DNA from: Pseudomonas eucalypticola
GTDB taxonomy: Bacteria > Pseudomonadota > Gammaproteobacteria > Pseudomonadales > Pseudomonadaceae
DNA: 64,000 bases
Assembly (NCBI RefSeq): GCF_013374995.1
Contig: NZ_CP056030.1
Coordinates: 4,310,501 to 4,374,500 of the forward strand
Direction: 5' to 3'
Part shown: in pieces, positions 41,648 to 49,165 of the stretch
Layout of the letters: the number at the start of each line of letters is the position of its first letter
Position numbering within the stretch: the first letter of the stretch is position 1
The notes under the pieces: model-generated
The model's database searches: none
What the model saw: the letters and a program-made list of their open reading frames with translations, nothing else
Told to the model about the DNA's origin: nothing
Position numbers and translations under genes: made by a program

Positions 41648-42106
41648 TCAGCTGCCCGCGATCCCCGCTTCCTTGATGCGTTGCAGCACCACCGCGGTCT
41701 TGATATGGCTGGTGCTGCCGTTGTTGGTGAGGCGCCCCATCAAGGCATTCAATTCATTCAAATCCGCTACCGCCACCTTCAGCGAATAGTCGGCATCGCC
41801 GGTGGTCTTGTAGGTGTCGATGATCGCGGTTTCCCCCTGCACGAACGCCTCGAACGCGCTGGATTGCGCCAGTGTGTGGCCCACCAGGCGCACGTCCATC
41901 ATCGCCACCATCTGGGTGTTCATGGCCTGGGGCGCCAAGCGTGCGTGGTAGCCCAGGATCAGCCCGGCCTGCTCAAGGGCAATACGCCGCCGCGAGCACT
42001 GGGACGCCGACAGCCCCACCAGCTCGCTGAGGTCCTGGTTGGTCAGGCGGCCGTTAGCCTGCAGCAGGGTCAGAATCTTCAGGTCGAAATCGTCGATGGC
42101 AGACAT
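41648..42106 (-). CDS. Lrp/AsnC-family regulator
   Basis: A 152-residue regulator. The N-terminal helix-turn-helix (DDFDLKILTLLQANGRLTNQDLSELVGLSASQCSRRRIALE) is followed by the RAM ligand-binding domain (QMVAMMDVRLVGH, DADYSLKVAVADLNELNALM). Lrp-like proteins usually sense amino acids. It is divergent from the AroP-like permease gene (155 bases apart) and next to the aromatic aminotransferase, so it probably controls both in response to an aromatic amino acid. The start at ATG 42106 gives the normal Lrp length. Confidence 0.9.
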   Translation of the reverse strand: MSAIDDFDLKILTLLQANGRLTNQDLSELVGLSASQCSRRRIALEQAGLILGYHARLAPQAMNTQMVAMMDVRLVGHTLAQSSAFEAFVQGETAIIDTYKTTGDADYSLKVAVADLNELNALMGRLTNNGSTSHIKTAVVLQRIKEAGIAGS

Positions 42107-42260
42107 GGCCAAGGCTCCGTGGCACAGGGAATCGGGCCAGCAGGTTACCAGCACCGGCGCCGTCGCGCCCCTGCCTGGCACCTGAATTGCAAACGAGCCC
42201 TGCAAGACGTCACGCAGGGCATCGGCCAATGCCCGCCTCCCTTCTGATCAGGACATCGCC

Positions 42261-43631
42261 ATGAGCCAGTCACCCGCCTCATCGTTGCACCGGGGCTTGA
42301 AGAACCGTCATATCCAGTTGATTGCCCTGGGCGGCGCCATCGGCACCGGGCTGTTCCTGGGCATCGCCCAGACCATCACCATGGCCGGCCCCTCGGCCAT
42401 TCTCGGCTATGCCATCGCCGGCATCGTGGCCTTCATGATCATGCGCCAGTTGGGCGAGATGGTGGTCGAGGAGCCCGTGAGCGGCAGCTTCAGCCACTTT
42501 GCCCATCGTTACTGGGGCCCCTTCGCCGGGTTCATGTCCGGGTGGAACTACTGGGTGCTGTACGTCCTGGTCGGCATGGCCGAACTGACCGCGGTGGGCC
42601 TCTATGTGCAGTACTGGTGGCCCGGTATTCCGACCTGGGCGTCGGCGGCGGTGTTCTTCGTGCTGGTCAACCTGGTCAACCTCACCCACGTCAAATGCTA
42701 CGGCGAAGTGGAGTTCTGGTTTTCCCTGATCAAGGTGGTGGCCATCGTCAGCATGATCCTGTTCGGGGGGTGGTTGCTGGCCACCGGCACCGGGGGTGAG
42801 CAGGCCGCCATCAGTAACCTGTGGGCCCACGGCGGGTTCTTTCCCCATGGCCTGGGAGGGCTGGCGATGGCCATGGCGGTGATCATGTTCTCCTTTGGCG
42901 GGCTGGAGCTGGTCGGCATCACCGCCGCCGAGGCGGATGACCCCAAGCGCAGCATTCCCACGGCCACCAACCAGGTGATCTGGCGCATCCTGCTGTTCTA
43001 CATCGGCGCCCTGACAGTGCTGCTGTCGCTGTACCCCTGGGAAAAGGTCGTGACCGGGGGCAGCCCCTTCGTGCTGATCTTCCATGCCCTGGACAGCAAC
43101 ATCATTGCCTCGCTGCTCAACGCCGTGGTGCTGACCGCGGCCTTGTCGGTCTACAACAGCTGCGTGTTCAGCAACAGCCGCATGCTGTTCGGCCTGGCGC
43201 GCCAGGGCAATGCCCCGGCGACGGTGCTGCGGGTGAACCGCCGGGGGGTGCCGGTGGTAGCGCTGGGCGTGTCATCGGTGGCCACCGGTGTGTGCGTGGT
43301 GCTCAACTACCTGATGCCGGGCGATGCCTTCGGTTTGCTGATGGCCCTGGTGGTATCGGCGCTCGTACTCAACTGGGTGGTGATCAGCATCACGCACTTG
43401 AAGTTCAAGCGTCATCAACAGCGCCAGGGCGGCGTCTCCATCTACCCTAGCTGGGGTTACCCACTGACCAATTACCTGACCCTGGCGTTTCTGGCCGGCG
43501 TGCTGCTGGTGATGTTCCTGACCCCAGGCATGCGCTTGTCGGTGTACCTGATACCGGTATGGCTGGGGCTGCTGGCGGTGGCTTACCGGCTGCGCCGCGC
43601 GCAACCGCTGGCAAGCCCGGTACCGGCCTGA
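42261..43631 (+). CDS. Amino acid permease, AroP/PheP type
   Basis: A 456-residue amino acid transporter with twelve membrane segments. LKNRHIQLIALGGAIGTGLFLG is the amino-acid/auxin permease start; GELSF-equivalent VVEEPVSGSFSHFAHRYWG, FSFGGLELVGITAAEADDPKRSIP and VYNSCVFSNSRMLFGLARQGNAP follow the AroP/PheP pattern. It should import aromatic amino acids with protons. ATCGCC precedes ATG 42261. The neighbouring Lrp regulator and aromatic aminotransferase support the assignment; proline or another neutral amino acid is the alternative. Confidence 0.88.
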   Translation: MSQSPASSLHRGLKNRHIQLIALGGAIGTGLFLGIAQTITMAGPSAILGYAIAGIVAFMIMRQLGEMVVEEPVSGSFSHFAHRYWGPFAGFMSGWNYWVLYVLVGMAELTAVGLYVQYWWPGIPTWASAAVFFVLVNLVNLTHVKCYGEVEFWFSLIKVVAIVSMILFGGWLLATGTGGEQAAISNLWAHGGFFPHGLGGLAMAMAVIMFSFGGLELVGITAAEADDPKRSIPTATNQVIWRILLFYIGALTVLLSLYPWEKVVTGGSPFVLIFHALDSNIIASLLNAVVLTAALSVYNSCVFSNSRMLFGLARQGNAPATVLRVNRRGVPVVALGVSSVATGVCVVLNYLMPGDAFGLLMALVVSALVLNWVVISITHLKFKRHQQRQGGVSIYPSWGYPLTNYLTLAFLAGVLLVMFLTPGMRLSVYLIPVWLGLLAVAYRLRRAQPLASPVPA

Positions 43632-43746
43632 CCGGTAGCGGTGGCCAGGCCAGATGAAATTCACCGGGTGCCTGAACAAAGGCATCCACGGCCCCGGCAA
43701 CCCGGCTACGCTCTGTGTTTTAGACTGACTTTGCAGGAATACCACG

Positions 43747-44622
43747 TTGGCAACCATCTGCTCGAGCGGCCTGGATACCGGCTTCGCCTCCCTTGATTAT
43801 GTGCAAATCGGCATTCTGGGGGTTATCCAGGGCATTTCCGAACTGCTGCCCATTTCTTCCACCGCGCACATGCGCATCGTGCCCGCCCTGCTCGGCTGGC
43901 CCGACCCGGGCTCGGCGTTTTCGGCGGCCATGCAGTTGGCCGCGCTGGCGGCGGTGCTCAGTTACTTCTGGAGCGACGTACAACAAGTGGTCAGCGGCAG
44001 CGTCAATGCGGTCCAGCGGCGTGACTTCAATGACCGCTGGTTCGTGCTGGCGGTGGCGATTGTGCTGGCCACCGTGCCCATCGTGATTGCCGGGGTGGCG
44101 CTGGCGCCGATCCTCAATGCCTGCAATTCGCCGCTGCGCGGCCTGCTGGTGATCGGCGGCGCCTGCCTGGTGATGGCGGCGCTGTTGGCAGCGTCCGAAT
44201 TGACCTGCCGCCACCGTCGCACCGTGGAGCAGATGCGCCTGCGCGACGCGCTGATCGTCGGGCTGGCCCAGGTGGGCGCCCTGATCCCTGGGGTGTCGCG
44301 CTCGGGCTCGACCTTGACCGCGGCATTGTTTCTGAATTTCAAGCGTGAAGAAGCGGCGCGCTTTTCCTTCCTGCTGGGTATCCCGGCCATCGCCCTGGCC
44401 GGGTTGAAGGAATTGTGGGTGCTGCTGCATGCCGACATGGGTGGCCAGGCCTGGGGGCATTTGCTGTTCGGGCTGGTGGTGGCCAGCGTGTCGGCGTTCT
44501 TTGCCATCTGGGGGTTGATGAAGTTTCTGGAAAGGTTCTCTACCTGGCCATTCATCCTTTACCGCGCGGTGCTGGGGGTGTTGCTGATCGTGGCGGTGAG
44601 CCGCGGGTGGCTGGCGGGGTAA
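43747..44622 (+). CDS. uppP: Undecaprenyl-diphosphate phosphatase
   Basis: A 291-residue membrane enzyme that dephosphorylates undecaprenyl diphosphate, recycling the lipid carrier for cell-wall synthesis. QGISELLPISSTAHMRIVPALLG and LIPGVSRSGSTLTAALFLNFKREEAARFSFLLGIPAI carry the catalytic (E/Q)xxxE-like and PGxSRSG motifs. The start is TTG 43747, with CAGGA just before it; the first ATG is too far inside. High-copy UppP also gives bacitracin tolerance, hence the older name bacA. It converges on acoC over a shared terminator. Confidence 0.93.
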   Translation: MATICSSGLDTGFASLDYVQIGILGVIQGISELLPISSTAHMRIVPALLGWPDPGSAFSAAMQLAALAAVLSYFWSDVQQVVSGSVNAVQRRDFNDRWFVLAVAIVLATVPIVIAGVALAPILNACNSPLRGLLVIGGACLVMAALLAASELTCRHRRTVEQMRLRDALIVGLAQVGALIPGVSRSGSTLTAALFLNFKREEAARFSFLLGIPAIALAGLKELWVLLHADMGGQAWGHLLFGLVVASVSAFFAIWGLMKFLERFSTWPFILYRAVLGVLLIVAVSRGWLAG

Positions 44623-44635
44623 CCGAACCCGCGGT

Positions 44636-44664
44636 GCAATTCCCCCCAATAGTGGGGGGATTGC
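44636..44664. terminator. Bidirectional terminator between uppP and acoC
   Basis: GCAATTCCCCCCA (44636-44648) and TGGGGGGATTGC (44653-44664) pair over 12 bases with one bulge and an ATAG loop. The flanks are AAT/ATT rich on the stem base. It lies exactly in the 43-base gap between two convergent genes. Confidence 0.75.
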
Positions 44665-44665
44665 G

Positions 44666-45781
44666 TCACTGAACGGAATCGACGAACGCCGCTATCAGGC
44701 GGTTGACCTGCTCCGCCGCTTCCATCTGCACCATGTGGGCTTGCCCGGCCAGCACTTCGACCCGGGCCTTGAGCCCTTCGCCGTGAGCCGCGGGAATGAT
44801 CGCGTCGTCACTGCCCCAGATCACCAGCGCCGGCTGCCCACCCTCCTGCACCACCGCGCGCAAGTCGTGTTGCTGGCGGCCGTCGGTGAACAAGGTGCTG
44901 GCCAGGGTGCGCAAGGCGTGCTCCACCCCCTCCAGGCGTTTGTATTTGAGCATGTCCTCGAGCATCTGCCGGTTCACCAGTTCGGGGTTGGAGAACAACT
45001 GCACCAGGTGCGGCTTGAGGGCGTTGCGCTGGTTAGCCTCGACGAAGCCTTGCAGGTAGGCACCATTGATCTCGCTGCCCAGCCCCGCGCTGGCGATCAG
45101 GGTCAGGGAGCGTACGCGCTGCGGTGCCAGGCGAGCGATGTTGAGCGACACCGCGCCGCCCATGGAATGCCCGGTGAGGTGGGCGGCGGGAACGTCCAGA
45201 TGGTCGAGCAAGGCCAGCACCGCTTGGCTCAACTCGTCCAGGTCACCGCGTTGCAGCTGCTTGCCGGATTCGCCGTGGCCCGGCAGGTCCAGGGCAATCA
45301 CCCGGCGGCCGGCAGCAAGGGCCTCATGGTTGAACAGCCAATTGTTGAGGTCGCCGCCGAAACCATGGATCAGCACCAGCGGCACCCCGCCTTCGCCACG
45401 CTCGAAGTAACGGATCACCCGCCCCTCGAGTTCGACCTTGCGCGGGGCCGGGCCGCTGTCTTCATCGCCGCCCGTACCGGGCACGAAGCTGGCCTGGAAC
45501 TGTTCTATGACCGCGTCGATCTCGGCGTCGCTGGCCTCGCCCTCCACGACGATGCCCAGCAACGCGCCCACCGCCAGGGTCTCGTCCTGGCGGGCGATCT
45601 GCCGGCGCAGCACACCGGTGAAGGGCGCCTCGACGCTGCTGGAGATCTTGTCGGTCTCCACGTCCAGGACTTCATCGCCCTTGTTGATGGCTTGGCCCTC
45701 TTCCCTGAGCCAGGCGTCTACCCGGCCCTCGGTCATGGACAGGCCCCACTTGGGCATGGTCAGGGTATGGATCTGGGTCAT
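44666..45781 (-). CDS. acoC: Acetoin dehydrogenase E2 (lipoyl domain plus alpha/beta hydrolase)
   Basis: A 371-residue fusion typical of AcoC. Residues 1-80 form a lipoyl domain, LDVETDKISSSVEAPFTG with lipoyl-Lys45; a short linker follows; residues 115-371 form an alpha/beta hydrolase with LIHGFGGDLNNW, Ser206 in TGHSMGGA, and VIWGSDDAIIP. It moves the acetyl group from the E1 thiamine to CoA in acetoin cleavage. The start overlaps the acoB stop by one base (TGATG). Last gene of the acoXABC operon here; the butanediol dehydrogenase gene that often follows is absent. Confidence 0.94.
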   Translation of the reverse strand: MTQIHTLTMPKWGLSMTEGRVDAWLREEGQAINKGDEVLDVETDKISSSVEAPFTGVLRRQIARQDETLAVGALLGIVVEGEASDAEIDAVIEQFQASFVPGTGGDEDSGPAPRKVELEGRVIRYFERGEGGVPLVLIHGFGGDLNNWLFNHEALAAGRRVIALDLPGHGESGKQLQRGDLDELSQAVLALLDHLDVPAAHLTGHSMGGAVSLNIARLAPQRVRSLTLIASAGLGSEINGAYLQGFVEANQRNALKPHLVQLFSNPELVNRQMLEDMLKYKRLEGVEHALRTLASTLFTDGRQQHDLRAVVQEGGQPALVIWGSDDAIIPAAHGEGLKARVEVLAGQAHMVQMEAAEQVNRLIAAFVDSVQ

Positions 45782-46797
45782 CAGTGCTTGCTCCACTCGA
45801 TCAGTTTCAGCACAGCGGTTTCGATCTTCGCCGCGTCGGGGATGTACAGGTCTTCCAGGGCATCGGAGAACGGCACCGGGGTGTGCGGCGCGGTGACCAT
45901 TTCGATTGGCGCCTTGAGCGCGCCGAAGGCTTTCTGCGCCACCAGTGCTGCGATATCGGTAGCCAGCGAGCAGCGCGGGTTGGCTTCATCGATGACCACC
46001 AGGCGCCCGGTTTTTTCCGCACTTTCCAGGATGCTGTCCTCATCCAGCGGGCTGGTGGTGCGCAGGTCGATCACCTCGCAGTCGATGCCCCGCCCGGCCA
46101 GGCTGCGGGCGGCGTCCAGGGCGGTATTGACCGTGCGGCCGTAGGACACCAGGGTCACGTCCTTGCCATCGCGCAGAAAGTTGGCTTCGCCGAAGGGGAT
46201 GGTGTAGAGCTCTTCGGGCACCTCGCCCTGCACGCTGTAGAGCAACTTGTGTTCGCAGAAGATCACCGGGTCGTTGTCGCGAATGGCCTGGATCAACAGG
46301 CCCTTGGCCTCGTAGGGCGACGAGGGGCACACCACTTTCAGGCCCGGGATGTGGGTCCACAGCGAAGTGAGCATTTGCGAGTGCTGGGCCGCGGCGCGCA
46401 GGCCGGCGCCGACCATGGTGCGAATCACCAGCGGCGTGGTGGCCTTGCCGCCGAACATGTAGCGAAACTTGGCGGCCTGGTTGAGCAACTGGTCCAGGCA
46501 GCAGCCGGCGAAGTCGACGAACATCAGTTCGCACACCGGCCGCACGCCGCAGGTGGCGGCACCGACGGCGGCGCCGACGTAGCCGATTTCGGACAGCGGT
46601 GTGTCCAGCACGCGGCCAGGAAACTGGTCGTAAAGGCCCTTGGTAACGCCCAGCACGCCGCCCCAGGCGTCATTGGCCCCAGGCGCGCCGGCGCCCCCGG
46701 CCACGTCCTCGCCCATGATAAAGACGCTGGGGTCGCGCCGCATTTCCTGGGCCAGGGCTTCGTTGATGGCCTGCTGATAACTGATTTTTCTCGCCAT
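45781..46797 (-). CDS. acoB: Acetoin dehydrogenase E1 beta subunit
   Basis: A 338-residue subunit of the thiamine-diphosphate-dependent acetoin cleavage enzyme. ISYQQAINEALAQEMRRDPSVFIMGEDVAGG, GRVLDTPLSEIGYVGAAVGAA and SYGRTVNTALDAARSLA match transketolase-type E1 beta chains. With AcoA it cleaves acetoin to acetaldehyde and an acetyl group, later passed to CoA by AcoC. It is 35 bases downstream of acoA in the operon. Length and motifs are normal. Confidence 0.95.
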   Translation of the reverse strand: MARKISYQQAINEALAQEMRRDPSVFIMGEDVAGGAGAPGANDAWGGVLGVTKGLYDQFPGRVLDTPLSEIGYVGAAVGAATCGVRPVCELMFVDFAGCCLDQLLNQAAKFRYMFGGKATTPLVIRTMVGAGLRAAAQHSQMLTSLWTHIPGLKVVCPSSPYEAKGLLIQAIRDNDPVIFCEHKLLYSVQGEVPEELYTIPFGEANFLRDGKDVTLVSYGRTVNTALDAARSLAGRGIDCEVIDLRTTSPLDEDSILESAEKTGRLVVIDEANPRCSLATDIAALVAQKAFGALKAPIEMVTAPHTPVPFSDALEDLYIPDAAKIETAVLKLIEWSKH

Positions 46798-46831
46798 GAT
46801 GTCGGTCTCGGTCTTGTTATGGGAAAGGCGC

Positions 46832-47809
46832 TCAGGGGTAGGCGACGTACACGTCGGTGAGCAGATCGGCGGCGGTGGGCTTGGGGTCGGACTTGGCCTT
46901 GCGCACGGCGTTCTCGATCAGCAGGTCCACTTCGCTGTCGATCTGGTCCAACTGGCTGGCCTGGACCAGGCCGGCACGGGTACTGCGCTCGCGCAACTGC
47001 ATCAGGCAGTCACTGCGCTCACGGAAGTTTTTCACCTCATCGGGGGCCCGATAGGTCTGGGCGTCGCCTTCGAAGTGGCCGTAGTAGCGGGTCAGCTTGA
47101 CCTCGATCAGAGACGGCCCCTCCCCCGCCCTGGCACGCGCGATGGCGGCGCCGGCGGCTTCGTGCACGGCGAAGAAATCGAAGCCGTCCACCGTGAGCCC
47201 AGGCATGCCGAAGCCAGCAGCGCGGTCGGCGATGTGGTCGCACGCCACCGACCAGTTCGATGCCGTGGCCTCGGCGTAGCCGTTGTTCTCGGCCACGAAG
47301 ATGCATGGCAGGTTCCACACCGACGCCATGTTCATGGCCTCGAACACCGCCCCTTCATTGGAACCACCGTCACCGAAGAACGCCACGCCGACACCGTCGG
47401 TGCCCTTGAGCTTGGCCGCCAGTGCCGCGCCCACCGCCAGCGGCGCGCCGGCGCCGACGATGCCATTGGCGCCGAGCATGCCCTTCTCCATGTCGGCGAT
47501 GTGCATGGAGCCGCCCTTGCCCTGGCACACACCGGTTTTCTTGCCGTAGATCTCGGCCATCATGCCGTACACGTCCACGCCCTTGGCGATGCAATGGCCG
47601 TGGCCGCGGTGGGTGGAGGCAATGAAGTCGGTGTCGCCCAGGTGGGCCATGACGCCCGCCGCGGACGCCTCTTCCCCGGCGTACAGGTGGACGAAACCGG
47701 GGATCTCGCCCGTGGCGAACTCCACGTGCAGGCGTTCTTCGAACACACGGATGGTGCGCATCACCCGGTAGGCGTGCAGCAGTTGATCAGCGCTCAGCGA
47801 TGTCGACAT
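46832..47809 (-). CDS. acoA: Acetoin dehydrogenase E1 alpha subunit
   Basis: A 325-residue E1 alpha subunit. FVHLYAGEEASAAGVMAHL, GKGGSMHIADMEKGMLGANGIVGAGAPLAVGAAL and the thiamine-diphosphate motif that runs from GDGGSNEGA to ENN are of the acetoin dehydrogenase type. It follows acoX by 3 bases and precedes acoB by 35, so the complex is made from one transcript. The E3 (dihydrolipoyl dehydrogenase) gene is not in the window and is presumably shared with another complex. Confidence 0.95.
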   Translation of the reverse strand: MSTSLSADQLLHAYRVMRTIRVFEERLHVEFATGEIPGFVHLYAGEEASAAGVMAHLGDTDFIASTHRGHGHCIAKGVDVYGMMAEIYGKKTGVCQGKGGSMHIADMEKGMLGANGIVGAGAPLAVGAALAAKLKGTDGVGVAFFGDGGSNEGAVFEAMNMASVWNLPCIFVAENNGYAEATASNWSVACDHIADRAAGFGMPGLTVDGFDFFAVHEAAGAAIARARAGEGPSLIEVKLTRYYGHFEGDAQTYRAPDEVKNFRERSDCLMQLRERSTRAGLVQASQLDQIDSEVDLLIENAVRKAKSDPKPTAADLLTDVYVAYP

Positions 47810-47812
47810 TTC

Positions 47813-48883
47813 TTATTCTCCAAGGGTGTCTTGAGGCATGAGGGGGTGCAACGGGTGTTCACGGCCGATGGCCAGCAGGCGCTGTTGCGCCGCATGGGCC
47901 AGGGCCGCCGGGACATCGATGCTCAGCGGGCCGCAGGCATCGAGGGTGACCGTGGGGCGGTCATGGGCGTTGAATTCGATTTCGCGCTCGCCATCCAGGG
48001 CCAATGTGCCGCTGGGCAGGCACAGGCCGTGGGCAATGCCGGGCTGCAGCAACTGCGCGTCCAGTACGCCACAGCCTTGCAACAGACCGGGGGCAAGCGG
48101 CGTGAGCAGGGCCTGGGGCGCGTGCGGGTCCAGGCGCATCCAGGCGCCCTGGGGTGCCTGGCGCGCAACCGGCAACCACAACCCACACAGGGCCGACAGG
48201 CCGATGGACTGGGGTTCGGCGAAGGCCACGAAGACCTCGGCCAGGTCACTGCCGCGGCTGATGGCACGCGCGCCCATGAACGGCAGCGACGACACGGCCA
48301 CGTCCACCAGGGCGATTTCCTCCAGGCCCCGCGCGGCATCACGCACCACCAGGCGCTTGTTGCGCCGCAAGGCCAGTTCGGGCGGCAGCCGGCCGCTGGC
48401 ATACAGCCCGCCCGCAAGGCCGGCACTGGTGGCTTCGCGCAGCTCCGGGAAGGCGTTGTTGGTGCCGGTGGACAGGGTCAGCAGCGGGATATCGCCGACT
48501 TCGGCGGCCACCGCCTTGTGGGTACCGTCGCCCCCCAGCACGGCAATCAGTGCTACGTCACGCTGGGCCATCCAGCGCGCGGCCTGGCGGGTATCCTCGA
48601 CCGTCTGGCGCAGTGCCAGGTCGAGGAACTCCAACGACGGCCAGTGCCCCTGGCGAGCCTGGCGGCCCTGGCTGTTCTTCAACACGGCGGCGGCAATGCC
48701 GGTCATGTCGGTGGGCATCAACACGCGCTCGATGCCCGTGGCGCCGAAGGCGGCCAGCAGCCGCTGGATGACCGAAACCTTGTCGGTACTGGAAAACAGC
48801 CCGGCATTGGCGGTCAGCCGGCGCAGGTCACGGCCGGACGCCGGGTTGGCGATGATACCCACGGTCAGGGGCTGGCGCGGCAT
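47813..48883 (-). CDS. acoX: Acetoin catabolism protein X (NAD kinase-like)
   Basis: A 356-residue protein of the AcoX/ATP-NAD-kinase-like family. VGIIANPASGRDLRRL and IAVLGGDGTHKAVAAEVGDIPLLTLSTGTNNAFP carry the GGDGT motif of NAD and diacylglycerol kinases. It is found in aco operons, but its activity has not been shown. As the first gene after the sigma-54 promoter at 48922 it is made with the acetoin enzymes. Start ATG 48883, with GAGG upstream. Confidence 0.93.
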   Translation of the reverse strand: MPRQPLTVGIIANPASGRDLRRLTANAGLFSSTDKVSVIQRLLAAFGATGIERVLMPTDMTGIAAAVLKNSQGRQARQGHWPSLEFLDLALRQTVEDTRQAARWMAQRDVALIAVLGGDGTHKAVAAEVGDIPLLTLSTGTNNAFPELREATSAGLAGGLYASGRLPPELALRRNKRLVVRDAARGLEEIALVDVAVSSLPFMGARAISRGSDLAEVFVAFAEPQSIGLSALCGLWLPVARQAPQGAWMRLDPHAPQALLTPLAPGLLQGCGVLDAQLLQPGIAHGLCLPSGTLALDGEREIEFNAHDRPTVTLDACGPLSIDVPAALAHAAQQRLLAIGREHPLHPLMPQDTLGE

Positions 48884-48921
48884 GGGTGGACCTCGTTGTT
48901 ATTATTCGTTGCAGGCACTGG

Positions 48922-48937
48922 AGCAAGGCCAGTGCCA
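48922..48937 (-). promoter_or_regulatory. Sigma-54 promoter of the acoXABC operon
   Basis: On the minus strand the sequence is TGGCACTGGCCTTGCT. It matches the -24/-12 consensus TGGCAC-N5-TTGCW at every defined position, and lies 39 bases upstream of acoX. The divergent acoR encodes a sigma-54 activator, so this is a confident call. Confidence 0.9.
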
Positions 48938-49056
48938 GGTTTCCCTGTTTCGCCGCACAGGCCCGATACAGAGCGCTTTGACCGCCCCGGCCGGCCCTAG
49001 GCGCGGACCGGCTGTGAGACACCCCATCGCAGCCTGCACGGCGGCGCGGCGAGACC

Positions 49057-49075
49057 GTGAGACGTTGCGTCTCAC
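49057..49075. promoter_or_regulatory. Upstream activator site candidate for AcoR
   Basis: GTGAGACG-TTG-CGTCTCAC is a perfect 8-bp inverted repeat about 120 bases upstream of the -24/-12 promoter, where enhancer sites for sigma-54 activators lie. A single half site GTGAGAC occurs at about 49013-49019, between it and the promoter. It is also close to acoR itself (91 bases), allowing autoregulation. Confidence 0.7.
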
Positions 49076-49165
49076 GCGCACCGCTTGCCGCTTGCCGCTT
49101 GCCCCGGCCGGTGGTGGGGGCTTTAATGCCCCTACAACGATAAAAAGCGGGATCCGGAGGCCTTC

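Noticed and set aside
46796..49000. A 734-codon plus-strand frame across acoA and acoX
   Set aside because: It is complementary to acoA and acoX, which have intact motifs and a sigma-54 promoter. No domain is visible in the antisense product.
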